A stretch of 34,917 nucleotides of DNA from Burkholderiales bacterium (GCA_025350145.1 JANXYH010000108.1:1-34917), one strand, 5' to 3'. Numbered from the stretch's first letter, positions 9,760 through 18,012 are shown. Program-made: numbers and translations. The notes: generated by a model not told the origin, from the letters alone.

Positions 9760-9832
9760 AGGAAACGCACGGCCGCTCCGAAGTTTCCTGATCCCCCTCG
9801 GGGGGCCTGACGCGAAGCGGCAGGTCTGGGGG
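9760..9832. repeat. Palindrome-rich extragenic element downstream of dnaB (REP-like)
   Basis: This non-coding stretch after dnaB holds several nested inverted repeats. AGGAAAC (9760-9766) pairs with GTTTCCT (9783-9789). CCCCC (9793-9797) can pair with the adjacent G-run from 9800 or with GGGGG at 9828-9832. CCTG-A-CGC-GAA-GCG-G-CAGG (9806-9824) forms a hairpin with one A-G mismatch. There is no T-tract on either strand. The architecture resembles extragenic palindromes that recur after genes in Burkholderiales genomes, but no second copy was noticed in this window. It may act as the dnaB 3' end. Confidence 0.45.
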
Positions 9833-9837
9833 CGCTC

Positions 9838-11265
9838 TCAATACTCGCCCGAGCCGGCGCTGCCTGGCGCCAGATTGTCGAACCGCGTCAGCGGCTTGAT
9901 GAAGGTGAGTTTCAAGGTGCCGACCGGGCCGTTGCGCTGCTTGGCAATGATGATCTCGGCCACGCCCGGCTCCTTGCTTTCCTTGTTGTAGTAGTCGTCG
10001 CGGTAGATGAACATGATCACGTCGGCGTCCTGCTCGATCGCGCCGGATTCGCGCAGGTCGCTCATCATTGGCCGCTTGTCGTTGCGGGATTCGACGCTGC
10101 GGTTGAGCTGCGACAGGGCCAACAGCGGGCATTGCAGCTCCTTGGCCAGGGCCTTCATGCTGCGCGAGATCTCGCTCAGCTCGGTGGCCCGGTTCTCGCC
10201 GTCGGACTTGGCCGTGCCGGTCATGAGCTGCAGGTAGTCGACCACGATCAGCCCGAGCGTGCCGCCGAACTGCCGCGCCATGCGCCGCGCCCGGGCGCGC
10301 AACTCGGCCGGGTTCAGCGCCGGGGTCTCATCGATGAAGATCTGCGCCTTGCCGAGCTTGTCGACCGCGTCGGTCAAACGGCCCCATTCATCGTCGCGCA
10401 CGGCGCCGGTGCGCAGATGCTGCTGGTCGATCCGGCCGAGCGCGCCGACCAGCCGCAAGGCGAGCTGGTTGGCGCCCATCTCCATCGAAAACACCAGCAC
10501 CGGCAGGCCCTCTCGCACCGCCACGGCCTCGGCGATGTTGAGGGCGAAGGCGGTCTTGCCCATCGACGGCCGGGCCGCCAGGATCACCAGGTCGCCCTTC
10601 TGCAGGCCGGCGGTCATGCGGTCCATGTCGAAGAAGCCAGTGCGCACACCGGTGACCTCTTCGGCGCCGTTCTCGTGCAGTTCGGTGACGCGGTCCAGCA
10701 GTTGCATCACCAGCTTGTCCATGGCCTGAAAGCCATGCTTGTTGCGCGAGCCCTCCTCGCCGATCTTGAAGATCTTGCCCTCGGCCTCATCGAGGATCTG
10801 CGACACCGGCCGGCCCTGGGTGTTGAAGGCGTTGGTGGCGATGTCATCCGAGACCGAGATCAGCTTGCGCAGGATCGCCCGCTCGCGCACGATCTCGGCA
10901 TAGCGGCGCAGGTTGGCGGCACTGGGCACGCTCTGCGCCAGGCTGTTGAGGTAAGCCAGGCCGCCGCAGGACTCGGCCTTGCCGTGGCTTTGCAACTGCT
11001 CGAAGACCGTGATCACGTCGGCCGGCTTGCTGGCGTTGATCAGGCTGGCGATGGCGGCAAAGATGTCGCGGTGCTCGGCGCGGTAGAAGTCATGGTCTGC
11101 CACCTGGTCGCCGGCCCTGTCCCAGGCCAGGTTGTCGATCAGCAGGCCGCCCAGCACGCTCTGCTCGGCCTCGGTCGAATGCGGCGGCACGCGCAGCCGA
11201 GCGATCTCGGGATCGGACCCGCTCAGGGCGTAGTCGGGGGGGGCAAATTGCAGCACGGCGGACAT
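9838..11265 (-). CDS. dnaB: Replicative DNA helicase DnaB
   Basis: DnaB is the hexameric 5'-3' helicase that unwinds DNA ahead of the replication fork and recruits primase. The 475-residue protein has the N-terminal DnaG-interacting helical domain (about 25-130, PHSTEAEQSVLGGLLIDN), the linker, and a RecA-like C-terminal domain. The Walker A motif ARPSMGKT is at 231-238, followed by Walker B-type LIVVDYLQLM, LSQLNRSVESR and the FIYRDDYYN region. Length and motifs are normal, with no intein. The start at 11265 has a TATGAT -10-like box 8 bases upstream. In most beta-proteobacteria dnaB follows rplI; here it follows smc-zipA, where ligA is usual, so its setting is atypical. Confidence 0.96.
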   Translation of the reverse strand: MSAVLQFAPPDYALSGSDPEIARLRVPPHSTEAEQSVLGGLLIDNLAWDRAGDQVADHDFYRAEHRDIFAAIASLINASKPADVITVFEQLQSHGKAESCGGLAYLNSLAQSVPSAANLRRYAEIVRERAILRKLISVSDDIATNAFNTQGRPVSQILDEAEGKIFKIGEEGSRNKHGFQAMDKLVMQLLDRVTELHENGAEEVTGVRTGFFDMDRMTAGLQKGDLVILAARPSMGKTAFALNIAEAVAVREGLPVLVFSMEMGANQLALRLVGALGRIDQQHLRTGAVRDDEWGRLTDAVDKLGKAQIFIDETPALNPAELRARARRMARQFGGTLGLIVVDYLQLMTGTAKSDGENRATELSEISRSMKALAKELQCPLLALSQLNRSVESRNDKRPMMSDLRESGAIEQDADVIMFIYRDDYYNKESKEPGVAEIIIAKQRNGPVGTLKLTFIKPLTRFDNLAPGSAGSGEY

Positions 11266-11273
11266 GGGCAGGA

Positions 11274-11353
11274 ATCATAGGCGGCGCTCGGTGCGGCGCT
11301 GTGGGCAAGCCTGTAGACAGTCCGCCTGGAGGCTGTGCAGCGTCGGTGGACAA
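11274..11353 (-). promoter_or_regulatory. dnaB promoter region with phased DnaA-box-like sites
   Basis: On the minus strand a -10-like TATGAT (11279-11274) ends 8 bases before the dnaB ATG; no good -35 is visible. Just upstream lie 9-mers resembling the DnaA box, written on the plus strand: TGTGGGCAA (11300-11308), TGTAGACAG (11312-11320) and GGTGGACAA (11345-11353). They have 2, 3 and 2 mismatches to TGTGGATAA. All share one orientation, and their starts are separated by 12 and 33 bp, which approximates whole helical turns. DnaA control of dnaB is an inference. Confidence 0.35.
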
Positions 11354-11430
11354 GTCAGAAATTGCGCGGCGCGGGCGATTTCGCCGGCCGGCCCAAGCCA
11401 CCCGAACCCGCGCTGGCCAGCGCCAAGGCC

Positions 11431-12474
11431 TCAACTGAACAAGCGCCGCGCTGCCGCCGAACCGGCGTCCAGATCGCGCGACTGCAGCGCCCGGTAGTGG
11501 CCGGCCAGGATGTTGCCAATATCGGCAAAGGCATGCAGGGTGATGGTCTGGCCATGGTCGTCGACCAGGCTGGCGTCCATCTCGGCCGCCAGCACCCGGG
11601 CGGCGTTGTGCCAGGCCGGAAAGGGTTCGGCCGACTCCGGCGACTGCGGCACATCCAGCGCCAGCGTCACCTCGCGCACGGCGGCGATGTTCGGGTCGGC
11701 GGCCAGAGCCGCCTGCGGCGAATACGCCAGCACCAGGATCGGCGGGGCGCCTTCATCGCTTGACGGCAACACCAGCCTACCGGCGGCCATTCCAGCGACA
11801 AATCCGTGGTGGCCGGCGCATTGCTGGACATAGCCAACCGACCAGGCGGCGGCGTTGGCACGCAGCGTGATCACGAGCTGCGGGTCGTGCTGGCTGGCAA
11901 AGGCGTCGAGCTCCTTGCCGCGCGCCACCGCGTCGGCCATGTCGGGCGGATCGAGCATCGCGCCAATCGCGTCGGCAAAGCCCTGCAGCTTCTGCACAAA
12001 CTCGGAGAACTCGATCGCGTCCAGGGCGCCGCTGCGGTTGGCCAACTGCACGCCGGCCTGGAAGGCCTGGTAGCGCTGCCCGGGCTGGGCAAATTCCCAC
12101 TCGTTGCTGCGGCTGTTCAGGCCCTCGACCAGGAACGGCTTGGTGCCGGCGCGGCGCGACGGCGGCAGGTGCATCAGCGCCAGTTCGCCCGAGATCGGTT
12201 GGTCCAGGGTGAGCGGGGCGATGGCATCGATCAGCGGGTCGATCTGGGCGACGCGCCGGGGCAGGCCCAGGTCCAGCCGCAGCTCGGTGGGCTCGGCCTG
12301 GGCCAGGGCGTCGGCCGGCGCGGCTGACTCGGCCATGGCCGGTTCGCGTCGCGCGTGATCGGGCAAGGCGTCGGCCCGCCTGGGGCTGGCGCGGCGCGCC
12401 GACCAGGCACCATGGGCGACGACCGCCGCCAGCACCAGCGCGCCCAGCACCGCCAACGCCGACATCAGTGTCAC
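11431..12474 (-). CDS. zipA: Cell division protein ZipA
   Basis: ZipA anchors FtsZ to the inner membrane at the division site. The 347-residue product begins with a single N-terminal membrane segment (about residues 5-25, ALAVLGALVLAAVVAHGAW), then a charged, Ala/Pro-rich linker. A C-terminal FtsZ-binding domain runs from about 200 to 340 and includes FSEFVQKLQGFADAIGAMLD and DHGQTITLHAFADIGNILAGHYRAL. The start is a GTG at 12474, supported by a perfect AGGAGG at 12481-12486 with 6-base spacing; the ATG at 12465 would be too far. The gene lies 43 bases after smc in the same direction, as usual in beta-proteobacteria, but ligA is not found downstream. Sequence conservation in this family is low; context strengthens the call. 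Confidence 0.85.
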   Translation of the reverse strand: MTLMSALAVLGALVLAAVVAHGAWSARRASPRRADALPDHARREPAMAESAAPADALAQAEPTELRLDLGLPRRVAQIDPLIDAIAPLTLDQPISGELALMHLPPSRRAGTKPFLVEGLNSRSNEWEFAQPGQRYQAFQAGVQLANRSGALDAIEFSEFVQKLQGFADAIGAMLDPPDMADAVARGKELDAFASQHDPQLVITLRANAAAWSVGYVQQCAGHHGFVAGMAAGRLVLPSSDEGAPPILVLAYSPQAALAADPNIAAVREVTLALDVPQSPESAEPFPAWHNAARVLAAEMDASLVDDHGQTITLHAFADIGNILAGHYRALQSRDLDAGSAAARRLFS

Positions 12475-12480
12475 CGCCCA

Positions 12481-12486
12481 CCTCCT
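12481..12486 (-). promoter_or_regulatory. Shine-Dalgarno that fixes the GTG start of zipA
   Basis: AGGAGG on the minus strand lies 6 bases before GTG 12474. It is one of the few perfect ribosome-binding sites in the window and decides between the GTG and an ATG nine bases further on. Confidence 0.8.
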
Positions 12487-12517
12487 GCAATGCCCGCCAT
12501 TGGTTCCGCCCCCGGCC

Positions 12518-15500
12518 TCAAGCCGCCTGCGCCATGCCCAGCGCCGCGTCCATGTCCACCGCCACGATCCGCGACACGCCCTGCTCCTGCATCGTCACGC
12601 CGATCAACTGCTCGGCCATTTCCATGGCGATTTTGTTGTGGCTGATGAACAGGAACTGGGTGCCCTTGTACGACATCTCGGACACCAGCTTGCTGTAGCG
12701 CTCGGTGTTGGCGTCGTCCAGCGGCGCGTCAACCTCGTCGAGCAGGCAAAAAGGCGCCGGGTTGAGCATGAAGATGGCGAACACCAGGGCGATTGCGGTC
12801 AGCGCCTTCTCGCCACCCGAGAGCAGGTGGATGGTCGAGTTCTTCTTGCCCGGCGGTTGCGCCAGCACCTGCACCCCGGCGTCGAGGATCTCGTCGCCGG
12901 TCATCTGCAGCCGGGCCGTGCCGCCGCCGAACAGGCTGGGGAACAGCCGGCCGAAATGGCCGTTGACCTGGTTGAAGGTCTGGCTCAACAGCTCGCGGGT
13001 CTCCAGGTCGATCTTGCGGATCGCATCTTCGAGCGTGGCCATGGCCTCGCGCAGGTCGGCGTTCTGCGCATCCAGAAAAGTCTTGCGCTCGGTCGCTGCG
13101 GCCAATTCGTCCAGCGCGGCGAGGTTGACCGCGCCCAGGCCCGCCAGCTCGCGCTGGAGCCGGTCGATCTCGCCCTGCAGGCCCCACAGCTTGACGCCGT
13201 CGGCCTCGATCTGCACCGCCAGGCCAGGCAGATCGACCTCGGCGGCGGCGAGTTGCTCAAGGAATTGCGCGCCGCCCAGTTGCGCCGCCTGAAGCTCAAG
13301 TTGCAGCGCGGTGGCCTGGGCACGCATCGGCTCCAGGCTGCGCTCGAAGCCCAGCCGCTGCTCGTCGGCCGCGCGCAACTGGGCCGACAGGCCGTCGTAG
13401 TGGCTGCGGCTGGCCCCCAGGCGTTGCTCGGCCAGCAGCCTGGCTGCCAGCGCGGCCTGCAACTCACCGGCGGCCGCGCTGTCGTCCAGCGATTGCAGCT
13501 CCTGGTCGAGCAGGGCAGCGCTGTCGGCGCTGGCCTGCGCCTGCGCCAGGGCGGTGGCGATCGTGCGTTGCAGCTCAGAGCGGCGCGCCAACAGGCTGCG
13601 CGCCTGGAACTGTGCCTCCTGGGCCTGCCGCTCCAGGCCGCGCAACTGCTCGCGGGCATCGGCGAGTTGGCGCTCGGCCTGGCCCGCCGCCTCGTCCAGA
13701 TCGGCCTGGCGTTGCTGGGTGACGGCGAGTTGCTGGTCGAGCGCTTCCAGAGCAGCCTCGGCGATCGCGCGGCGCTCGGCCAGCCCGGCCTGCTGGGCGC
13801 CGATCTCGGCGATGTCCGCGTCCAGTTGGCCGCGGCGGGCCTGCGCGGCGCTGGTTTGCTGTTCGAGTTGCAGCAGTTGCACCTGGCCTTGGTGGGCCCG
13901 GCTCTGGCACTGGGCGGTCAGGCCGCGGGCGGCCTGCAGTTGCTGGTTCAGCGCGCTCAGGGCGGCCTCGGCCCGGGCCTGGGCGCTGCGCGCCGCCTCG
14001 GCGATCAGGCTCTGGGCGCGCAGCGCTTGGTCGAGTTTGTCGATCTCCTGGGCCCGCGCCAGCAGGCCGGCCTGCTCGCTGTCGGCGGCATAGAACGCCA
14101 CCGCGTGGCGGCTGACGGCGTGGCCCTGGCGCGTCAGCACCGCCTGCCAGGGTGCGAGTTGGCCGCGCACAGCCAGGGCCTCATCCAGGCTGTCGGCGCT
14201 GTAGACGCCGCTCAGCCAGTCGCCAAGCAGGGCCTGCAGGCCCTCGGCCTCGCCGGCCTGCGCCTGATCGACCCGCAGCCGCGACGCCAGCGCGGGCAGG
14301 TTGATCACCTCCTGCGGGGTCGGCAGCGGCTCGGTCGGCGCGGTGTAGAACGCCAGCCGCGCCGGCGGCGCGGTATAGAACGCCAGCCGCGCCGGCGGCG
14401 CGTCGTCGGCAAAGGCGCGCACCAGCTCGACCCGGCCGACCGCCAGCGCCGCCAGACGCTCGCGCAATGCGGCCTCCAGCGCCGGCTCCCAACCCGGCTC
14501 GACCTGCAGCCGGGTCCACAGCGCCGGCAGGCTGGCCAGGCCATGGCGGACCAGCCAGGGGCGCAGCTTGCCGTTGGTCTGGACCTTGTCCTGCAGGGCG
14601 CGCAGGGCCGCCAGACGGGCGCCGATGTCGGCCAAGCGTGCGGCCTGGGCCTGCGCATCGTGCTGGGCCGCAGTGCGCGCTTGTTCGCGCAAGGGCGATT
14701 GGTCCTGCAACTGCTGCAGCGCCGCATCGGCGGCCAACCGGGCCGCATCCGCAGCGGCGAACTGCTCGCGCAGGGCCAGCAGGCGCGGCAGGTCGGGCGG
14801 ACTGAGCTGGCGCGACTCGGCCTGCAGGCGCTCGCCACGCTGGCGCAGCGCCCGGGCCTGCTCGTCGACATGGCGGCTGTCGGCGGCCAGCAGTTGGATC
14901 TGCTGCTGCACCTGCGCCACCGCGCCGCGCTGGCCGCCGGCCTGCGACTGTGCGTTGCGCAGGGCCTCGGCGTCGACGCTCAGGCGCTGCTGGGCGTCCT
15001 CGGCCTGCGCGGCCAGCCGCCCGGCCCGCGCCTGGGCGGCGTCGATCTCGCCACCGGTGGTCTCGGATTCGGCCTGCGCCTGGGTCCGCCGGTCGGCCCA
15101 TTGGGCGGCCTGAATCTGCAATTCGTTGAGCCGCGCCTCGGTGCGGCGGCGGCTTTCGGTGGCGTAGCGGATGCGCTCCTCGAGCCGGCTGACGCTCAGC
15201 GCGGCCTCGGCCAGTTCGCCCTGGGCGGCATGCAGACCGTCGCTGGCGGCGTAATGCGCCTGGCGCAGCGTCTCCTGCCCGGCCTCGACCTGGCGCAGCT
15301 CGGCCAGGCGCAATTCCAGCGCGCTGGTGGCGGCGCCCATCGCCTGCTGCACCCGCGTCGCCTCCTGGTTGGCGTCGCGGTGCTTGAGGAACCAGAGCTG
15401 GTGCAGCTTGCGCGTGCCCGCCGTCTGCAGGTCGCGGAACTGGCTGGCCACCGCCGCCTGACGCTGCAGCCGCTCAAGCTGGCCGTGGAGTTCGCGCAGG

Positions 15501-16090
15501 ATGTCGTCGACCCGGGTCAGGTTCTCGCGGGTGTCGCGCAGCCGGACTTCGGTCTCGCGGCGTCGCTCCTTGTACTTCGACACGCCGGCCGCCTCTTCGA
15601 GGAACAGCCGCAGCTCCTCGGGCCGCGACTCGATGATCCGGCTGATCGTGCCCTGGCCGATGATGGCGTAGGCGCGCGGCCCCAGGCCGGTGCCCAGGAA
15701 CACGTCCTGGACATCGCGCCGCCGCACCGCCTGGTTGTTGATGAAGTAGCTGGAATTGCCGTCACGCGTGAGCACCCGCTTCACCGCGATCTCGGTGTAC
15801 TGGTTCCACTGGCCGCCGGCGCGGGCGTCTTCGTTGCTGAAGACCAGTTCGACGCTGGCCCGGTTGGCCGGTTTGCGCAGGCCCGAGCCGTTGAAGATCA
15901 CGTCCTGCATGCTCTGGCCGCGCAGCTCGCTGGCCTTGCTCTCGCCCAGCACCCAGCGTACCGCGTCCATGATGTTGGACTTGCCGCAACCGTTGGGGCC
16001 GACCACGCCGACGCGCTGCCCGGGCAGCATGAAAGTCGTCGGCTCGGCAAAGGACTTGAAGCCGGCGAGCTTGATTTGGTTCAGCCGCAT
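12518..16090 (-). CDS. smc: Chromosome segregation protein SMC
   Basis: SMC is the ring-forming ATPase that organises and segregates the chromosome, normally with ScpA and ScpB. The 1190-residue protein starts with the head half-domain (MRLNQIKLAGFKSFAEPTTF, Walker A GPNGCGKSN at about 33-41). Two long Ala/Gln/Arg-rich coiled-coil arms flank a hinge around residues 520-660. It ends with the ABC signature LSGGEKALTAIA and Walker B FCLLDEVDAPLDDANTERY. An exact 10-residue duplication (PPARLAFYTA twice, near residues 564-583) lies at the hinge, caused by a 30-bp tandem repeat. It is transcribed toward zipA and divergently from queF. No scpA or scpB is nearby. A long open frame on the opposite strand is only a codon-bias shadow. 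Confidence 0.96.
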   Translation of the reverse strand: MRLNQIKLAGFKSFAEPTTFMLPGQRVGVVGPNGCGKSNIMDAVRWVLGESKASELRGQSMQDVIFNGSGLRKPANRASVELVFSNEDARAGGQWNQYTEIAVKRVLTRDGNSSYFINNQAVRRRDVQDVFLGTGLGPRAYAIIGQGTISRIIESRPEELRLFLEEAAGVSKYKERRRETEVRLRDTRENLTRVDDILRELHGQLERLQRQAAVASQFRDLQTAGTRKLHQLWFLKHRDANQEATRVQQAMGAATSALELRLAELRQVEAGQETLRQAHYAASDGLHAAQGELAEAALSVSRLEERIRYATESRRRTEARLNELQIQAAQWADRRTQAQAESETTGGEIDAAQARAGRLAAQAEDAQQRLSVDAEALRNAQSQAGGQRGAVAQVQQQIQLLAADSRHVDEQARALRQRGERLQAESRQLSPPDLPRLLALREQFAAADAARLAADAALQQLQDQSPLREQARTAAQHDAQAQAARLADIGARLAALRALQDKVQTNGKLRPWLVRHGLASLPALWTRLQVEPGWEPALEAALRERLAALAVGRVELVRAFADDAPPARLAFYTAPPARLAFYTAPTEPLPTPQEVINLPALASRLRVDQAQAGEAEGLQALLGDWLSGVYSADSLDEALAVRGQLAPWQAVLTRQGHAVSRHAVAFYAADSEQAGLLARAQEIDKLDQALRAQSLIAEAARSAQARAEAALSALNQQLQAARGLTAQCQSRAHQGQVQLLQLEQQTSAAQARRGQLDADIAEIGAQQAGLAERRAIAEAALEALDQQLAVTQQRQADLDEAAGQAERQLADAREQLRGLERQAQEAQFQARSLLARRSELQRTIATALAQAQASADSAALLDQELQSLDDSAAAGELQAALAARLLAEQRLGASRSHYDGLSAQLRAADEQRLGFERSLEPMRAQATALQLELQAAQLGGAQFLEQLAAAEVDLPGLAVQIEADGVKLWGLQGEIDRLQRELAGLGAVNLAALDELAAATERKTFLDAQNADLREAMATLEDAIRKIDLETRELLSQTFNQVNGHFGRLFPSLFGGGTARLQMTGDEILDAGVQVLAQPPGKKNSTIHLLSGGEKALTAIALVFAIFMLNPAPFCLLDEVDAPLDDANTERYSKLVSEMSYKGTQFLFISHNKIAMEMAEQLIGVTMQEQGVSRIVAVDMDAALGMAQAA
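14341..14400. repeat. Tandem duplication of 30 bp within smc (hinge region)
   Basis: The 30-base unit at 14341-14370 is repeated at 14371-14400 with a single difference (G versus A at the fifth base). It keeps the reading frame and inserts ten residues. The near-identity implies either a recent event or one under homogenising pressure. Confidence 0.95.
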
Positions 16091-16145
16091 GGGTCGCGCG
16101 GGGAGCCTCTGCGCGGGCCCGGCGGACCCCGGCGGACGAGCGCAA

Positions 16146-16209
16146 GTAATTGATTTGTAATGATTTATCGGCTGATTTCGGCCGAAGAAATGCGCCCGGA
16201 TGATAGCAT
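16146..16209. promoter_or_regulatory. AT-rich divergent promoter region between smc and queF
   Basis: The 215-bp gap between the divergent smc and queF genes contains one of the most AT-rich islands in the window (16144-16180). It carries two near-direct repeats, GTAATTGATTT (16146-16156) and GTAATGATTTA (a near copy at 16157-16168). Next to them is a perfect 10-bp palindrome TTCGGCCGAA (16177-16186). A -10-like TAGCAT (16204-16209) could serve queF; TACAAAT-type sequences on the minus strand could serve smc. I cannot assign exact boxes. No preQ1-type aptamer is recognisable. From 16260 to 16305 the leader is low-complexity C/A-rich sequence. Confidence 0.4.
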
Positions 16210-16305
16210 CGCGGCCCCCTTCAGACAGGGCGCGGACGGGGCGCAGACGGGACGATCAGGTTGGCCCCGGCCCCGCCCGCCACCCACCCACCGCCACCCA
16301 CCGCC

Positions 16306-16791
16306 ATGGCCAAGAAAAGCCCCGCCGCCGCCGCAGCCCAGAGCCGGCCCATGCCACCCAATCCGCCCACGGCACCAAGCAAGCAACTGCATGTCTTCGC
16401 CAACCCGGCGCCGCAGCGCGACTACCTGATCCAGTTCCAGCAGCCCGAGTTCACCTGCCTGTGCCCGCTGACTGGTCAGCCCGACTTCGCCCACTTCAGC
16501 ATCGACATGGTCGCCGACTTGCTCTGCATCGAGCTGAAGAGCCTGAAGATGTACTTCTGGAGCTACCGCGACGAGGGCGCCTTCCACGAGGCAGTGACCA
16601 ACACCATCCTCGACGACATCGTCAAGGCGACGGCGCCGCGCTTTGCCCGCATCACCGCCAAATGGTTCGTGCGCGGCGGCATCTACACCCACATCGTCGC
16701 CGAACACCGCCAGCGCGGCTGGAAACCACAGCCCTCGGTCACCCTGCCCAGCCTGCCCAGCCTGCTGCCAGCGAGCGGGCTGGCCGCTTGA
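16306..16791 (+). CDS. queF: NADPH-dependent 7-cyano-7-deazaguanine reductase QueF (unimodal type)
   Basis: QueF reduces the nitrile of preQ0 to the aminomethyl group of preQ1, with two NADPH, in queuosine tRNA modification. The 161-residue length is that of the short, unimodal subfamily. The catalytic pair is visible in [14 protein letters not shown]: Cys53 forms the thioimide and Asp60 is the acid. The QueF signature [20 protein letters not shown] begins at residue 76. The first 25 residues are an Ala/Pro-rich extension not needed by the family; an ATG at 16351 is a possible alternative start. Other queuosine genes (queC, queD, queE, tgt) are not in the window. The stop codon lies just before the MFS gene. 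Confidence 0.93.
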   Translation: MAKKSPAAAAAQSRPMPPNPPTAPSKQLHVFANPAPQRDYLIQFQQPEFTCLCPLTGQPDFAHFSIDMVADLLCIELKSLKMYFWSYRDEGAFHEAVTNTILDDIVKATAPRFARITAKWFVRGGIYTHIVAEHRQRGWKPQPSVTLPSLPSLLPASGLAA

Positions 16792-16811
16792 GGCCAAGCG
16801 CCGCCAGCCCG

Positions 16812-17999
16812 GTGCATTGGCCGGCGGTCGCTGCGGCCGTGGCCAGTGGCGTGGCCGTGGCGATGAACATCGGCAAGGTGCCGCCCAGCCTGCCGTTGCT
16901 GCGCGCCGAACTCGGCCTGAGCCTGGTCCAGGCAGGCTGGGTGTCGTCGATGCTGACCACGCTGGCGGTGTTTGGCGCCCTGGCGATGGGCCTGCTGGCG
17001 GCCCGGCTGGGCAGCCTGCGCACGGTGCTGGCGGGCCTGCTGCTGAGCGCGGCGGCGTCGCTGCTGGCCATTGCCGCGACCCGCAGCGGCGGTGGTTTCG
17101 CCGCCCTGATCGCCACCCGTTTGCTCGAAGGCGCGGGGATGATGGCGGTGGTGGTGGCCGCGCCGGGGCTGGTCAGCGTCGCCGCCGGGCCGCACCAGCG
17201 GCGCTTCGCCTTGAGCCTGTGGAGTACCTACATGCCGGCCGGCGCCGGCCTGGCGATGGCCCTGTCGCCGTTGCTGCTGCCGCGTGCCGGCTGGCAGGGC
17301 CTGTGGCTGCTCAGCGCCGCCGCCCTGCTGTTGGCGGCGGCATCGGCCTGGCAGCAGCGCCGGCACTACCGGGTCGAGCCGGTGCCCGAGCCGATGGTGT
17401 GCGCTGCAGTGCCCGGCCCTGGCGCCCTGGCGGTGCTGCGCCAGGCCACGCCCTGGCTGCTCTCGCTGGCCTTTGGCCTCTGGGCCATGCAGCACTTTGC
17501 CTTGATCGTCTGGCTGCCCAGCTTTCTGGTCGAGCAGCGTGGCATGGCCCCGGCCGGCGCGGCGCTGCTGACCTGCGTGATGCTGCTGGCCTGCCTGCCT
17601 GGCAACCTGCTGGGTGGGGTGCTGGTGCAGCGCGGGATGTCGCGCGGTTTGCAGGTGGCGATCGCGCACAGCCTGACCGGCCTGTGCGCGATCGCCATCT
17701 TCAGGGCCGACTGGCCCGACGGCCTGCGCTACGCGCTGTGCCTGCTGCTGTCCCTGGCCGGCGGCCTGATCCCGTCGGCGGCCCTGTCGGTGTCAGCTTC
17801 ACTTGCCAAAACCGGGGCGCAGATCGGCGTGCTGCAGGGCCTGATGCTGCAGGGCTCGCAGCTCGGCCAGTTCATTGGCACGCCACTGATCGCGGCGGTG
17901 GTGGCCGCCAGCGGCGACTGGGGCTCGGCCCGGTCGGTGATGGTCGGCGCGGCCATCGCCGGGGTGCTGCTGGGCCTGGCGGTGCGACGGCTGGAGTGA
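16812..17999 (+). CDS. Major facilitator superfamily transporter (CynX/NimT-like)
   Basis: This is a roughly 395-residue inner-membrane protein with about twelve hydrophobic segments and short loops, as expected for MFS permeases. Segment 1 is AVAAAVASGVAVAMNIGKVPPSLPLL. The loop between segments 2 and 3 carries the Gly/Arg-type signature (GLLAARLGSLRTVLAG), and segments 4-5 contain RLLEGAGMMAVVVAAPGLV. Overall it looks like the CynX/NimT group of anion or drug permeases, but the substrate cannot be told. GTG 16812 is taken as the start because it precedes the whole first helix. A TTG at 16788, overlapping the queF stop, and an ATG at 16863, inside helix 1, are alternatives. Its closeness to queF suggests co-transcription rather than shared function. 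Confidence 0.8.
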   Translation: MHWPAVAAAVASGVAVAMNIGKVPPSLPLLRAELGLSLVQAGWVSSMLTTLAVFGALAMGLLAARLGSLRTVLAGLLLSAAASLLAIAATRSGGGFAALIATRLLEGAGMMAVVVAAPGLVSVAAGPHQRRFALSLWSTYMPAGAGLAMALSPLLLPRAGWQGLWLLSAAALLLAAASAWQQRRHYRVEPVPEPMVCAAVPGPGALAVLRQATPWLLSLAFGLWAMQHFALIVWLPSFLVEQRGMAPAGAALLTCVMLLACLPGNLLGGVLVQRGMSRGLQVAIAHSLTGLCAIAIFRADWPDGLRYALCLLLSLAGGLIPSAALSVSASLAKTGAQIGVLQGLMLQGSQLGQFIGTPLIAAVVAASGDWGSARSVMVGAAIAGVLLGLAVRRLE

Positions 18000-18012
18000 C
18001 GGCTGGAGTGAC
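17989..18012. repeat. 12-bp tandem duplication across the MFS stop codon
   Basis: GGCTGGAGTGAC at 17989-18000 is exactly repeated at 18001-18012, duplicating the last sense codons and the TGA stop. The rest of the 247-bp gap to the peroxiredoxin gene holds no gene I can support. A weak TATGCT at 18171-18176 is the only promoter-like hexamer noticed there. Confidence 0.9.

Noticed and set aside
11266-11430. Remnant of ligA between zipA and dnaB
   Set aside because: The 165-bp gap contains no recognisable ligase sequence in any frame.
12500-16153. A 1217-codon open frame on the plus strand, antisense to smc
   Set aside because: It is the codon-bias shadow of smc in GC-rich DNA: low-complexity Gln/Arg/Leu/Gly composition, no domain, and no start region. 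The minus-strand frame has every SMC motif.
16091-16305. preQ1 riboswitch upstream of queF
   Set aside because: No short H-type pseudoknot with an A-rich tail was recognisable; the leader near the ATG is C/A low-complexity sequence.
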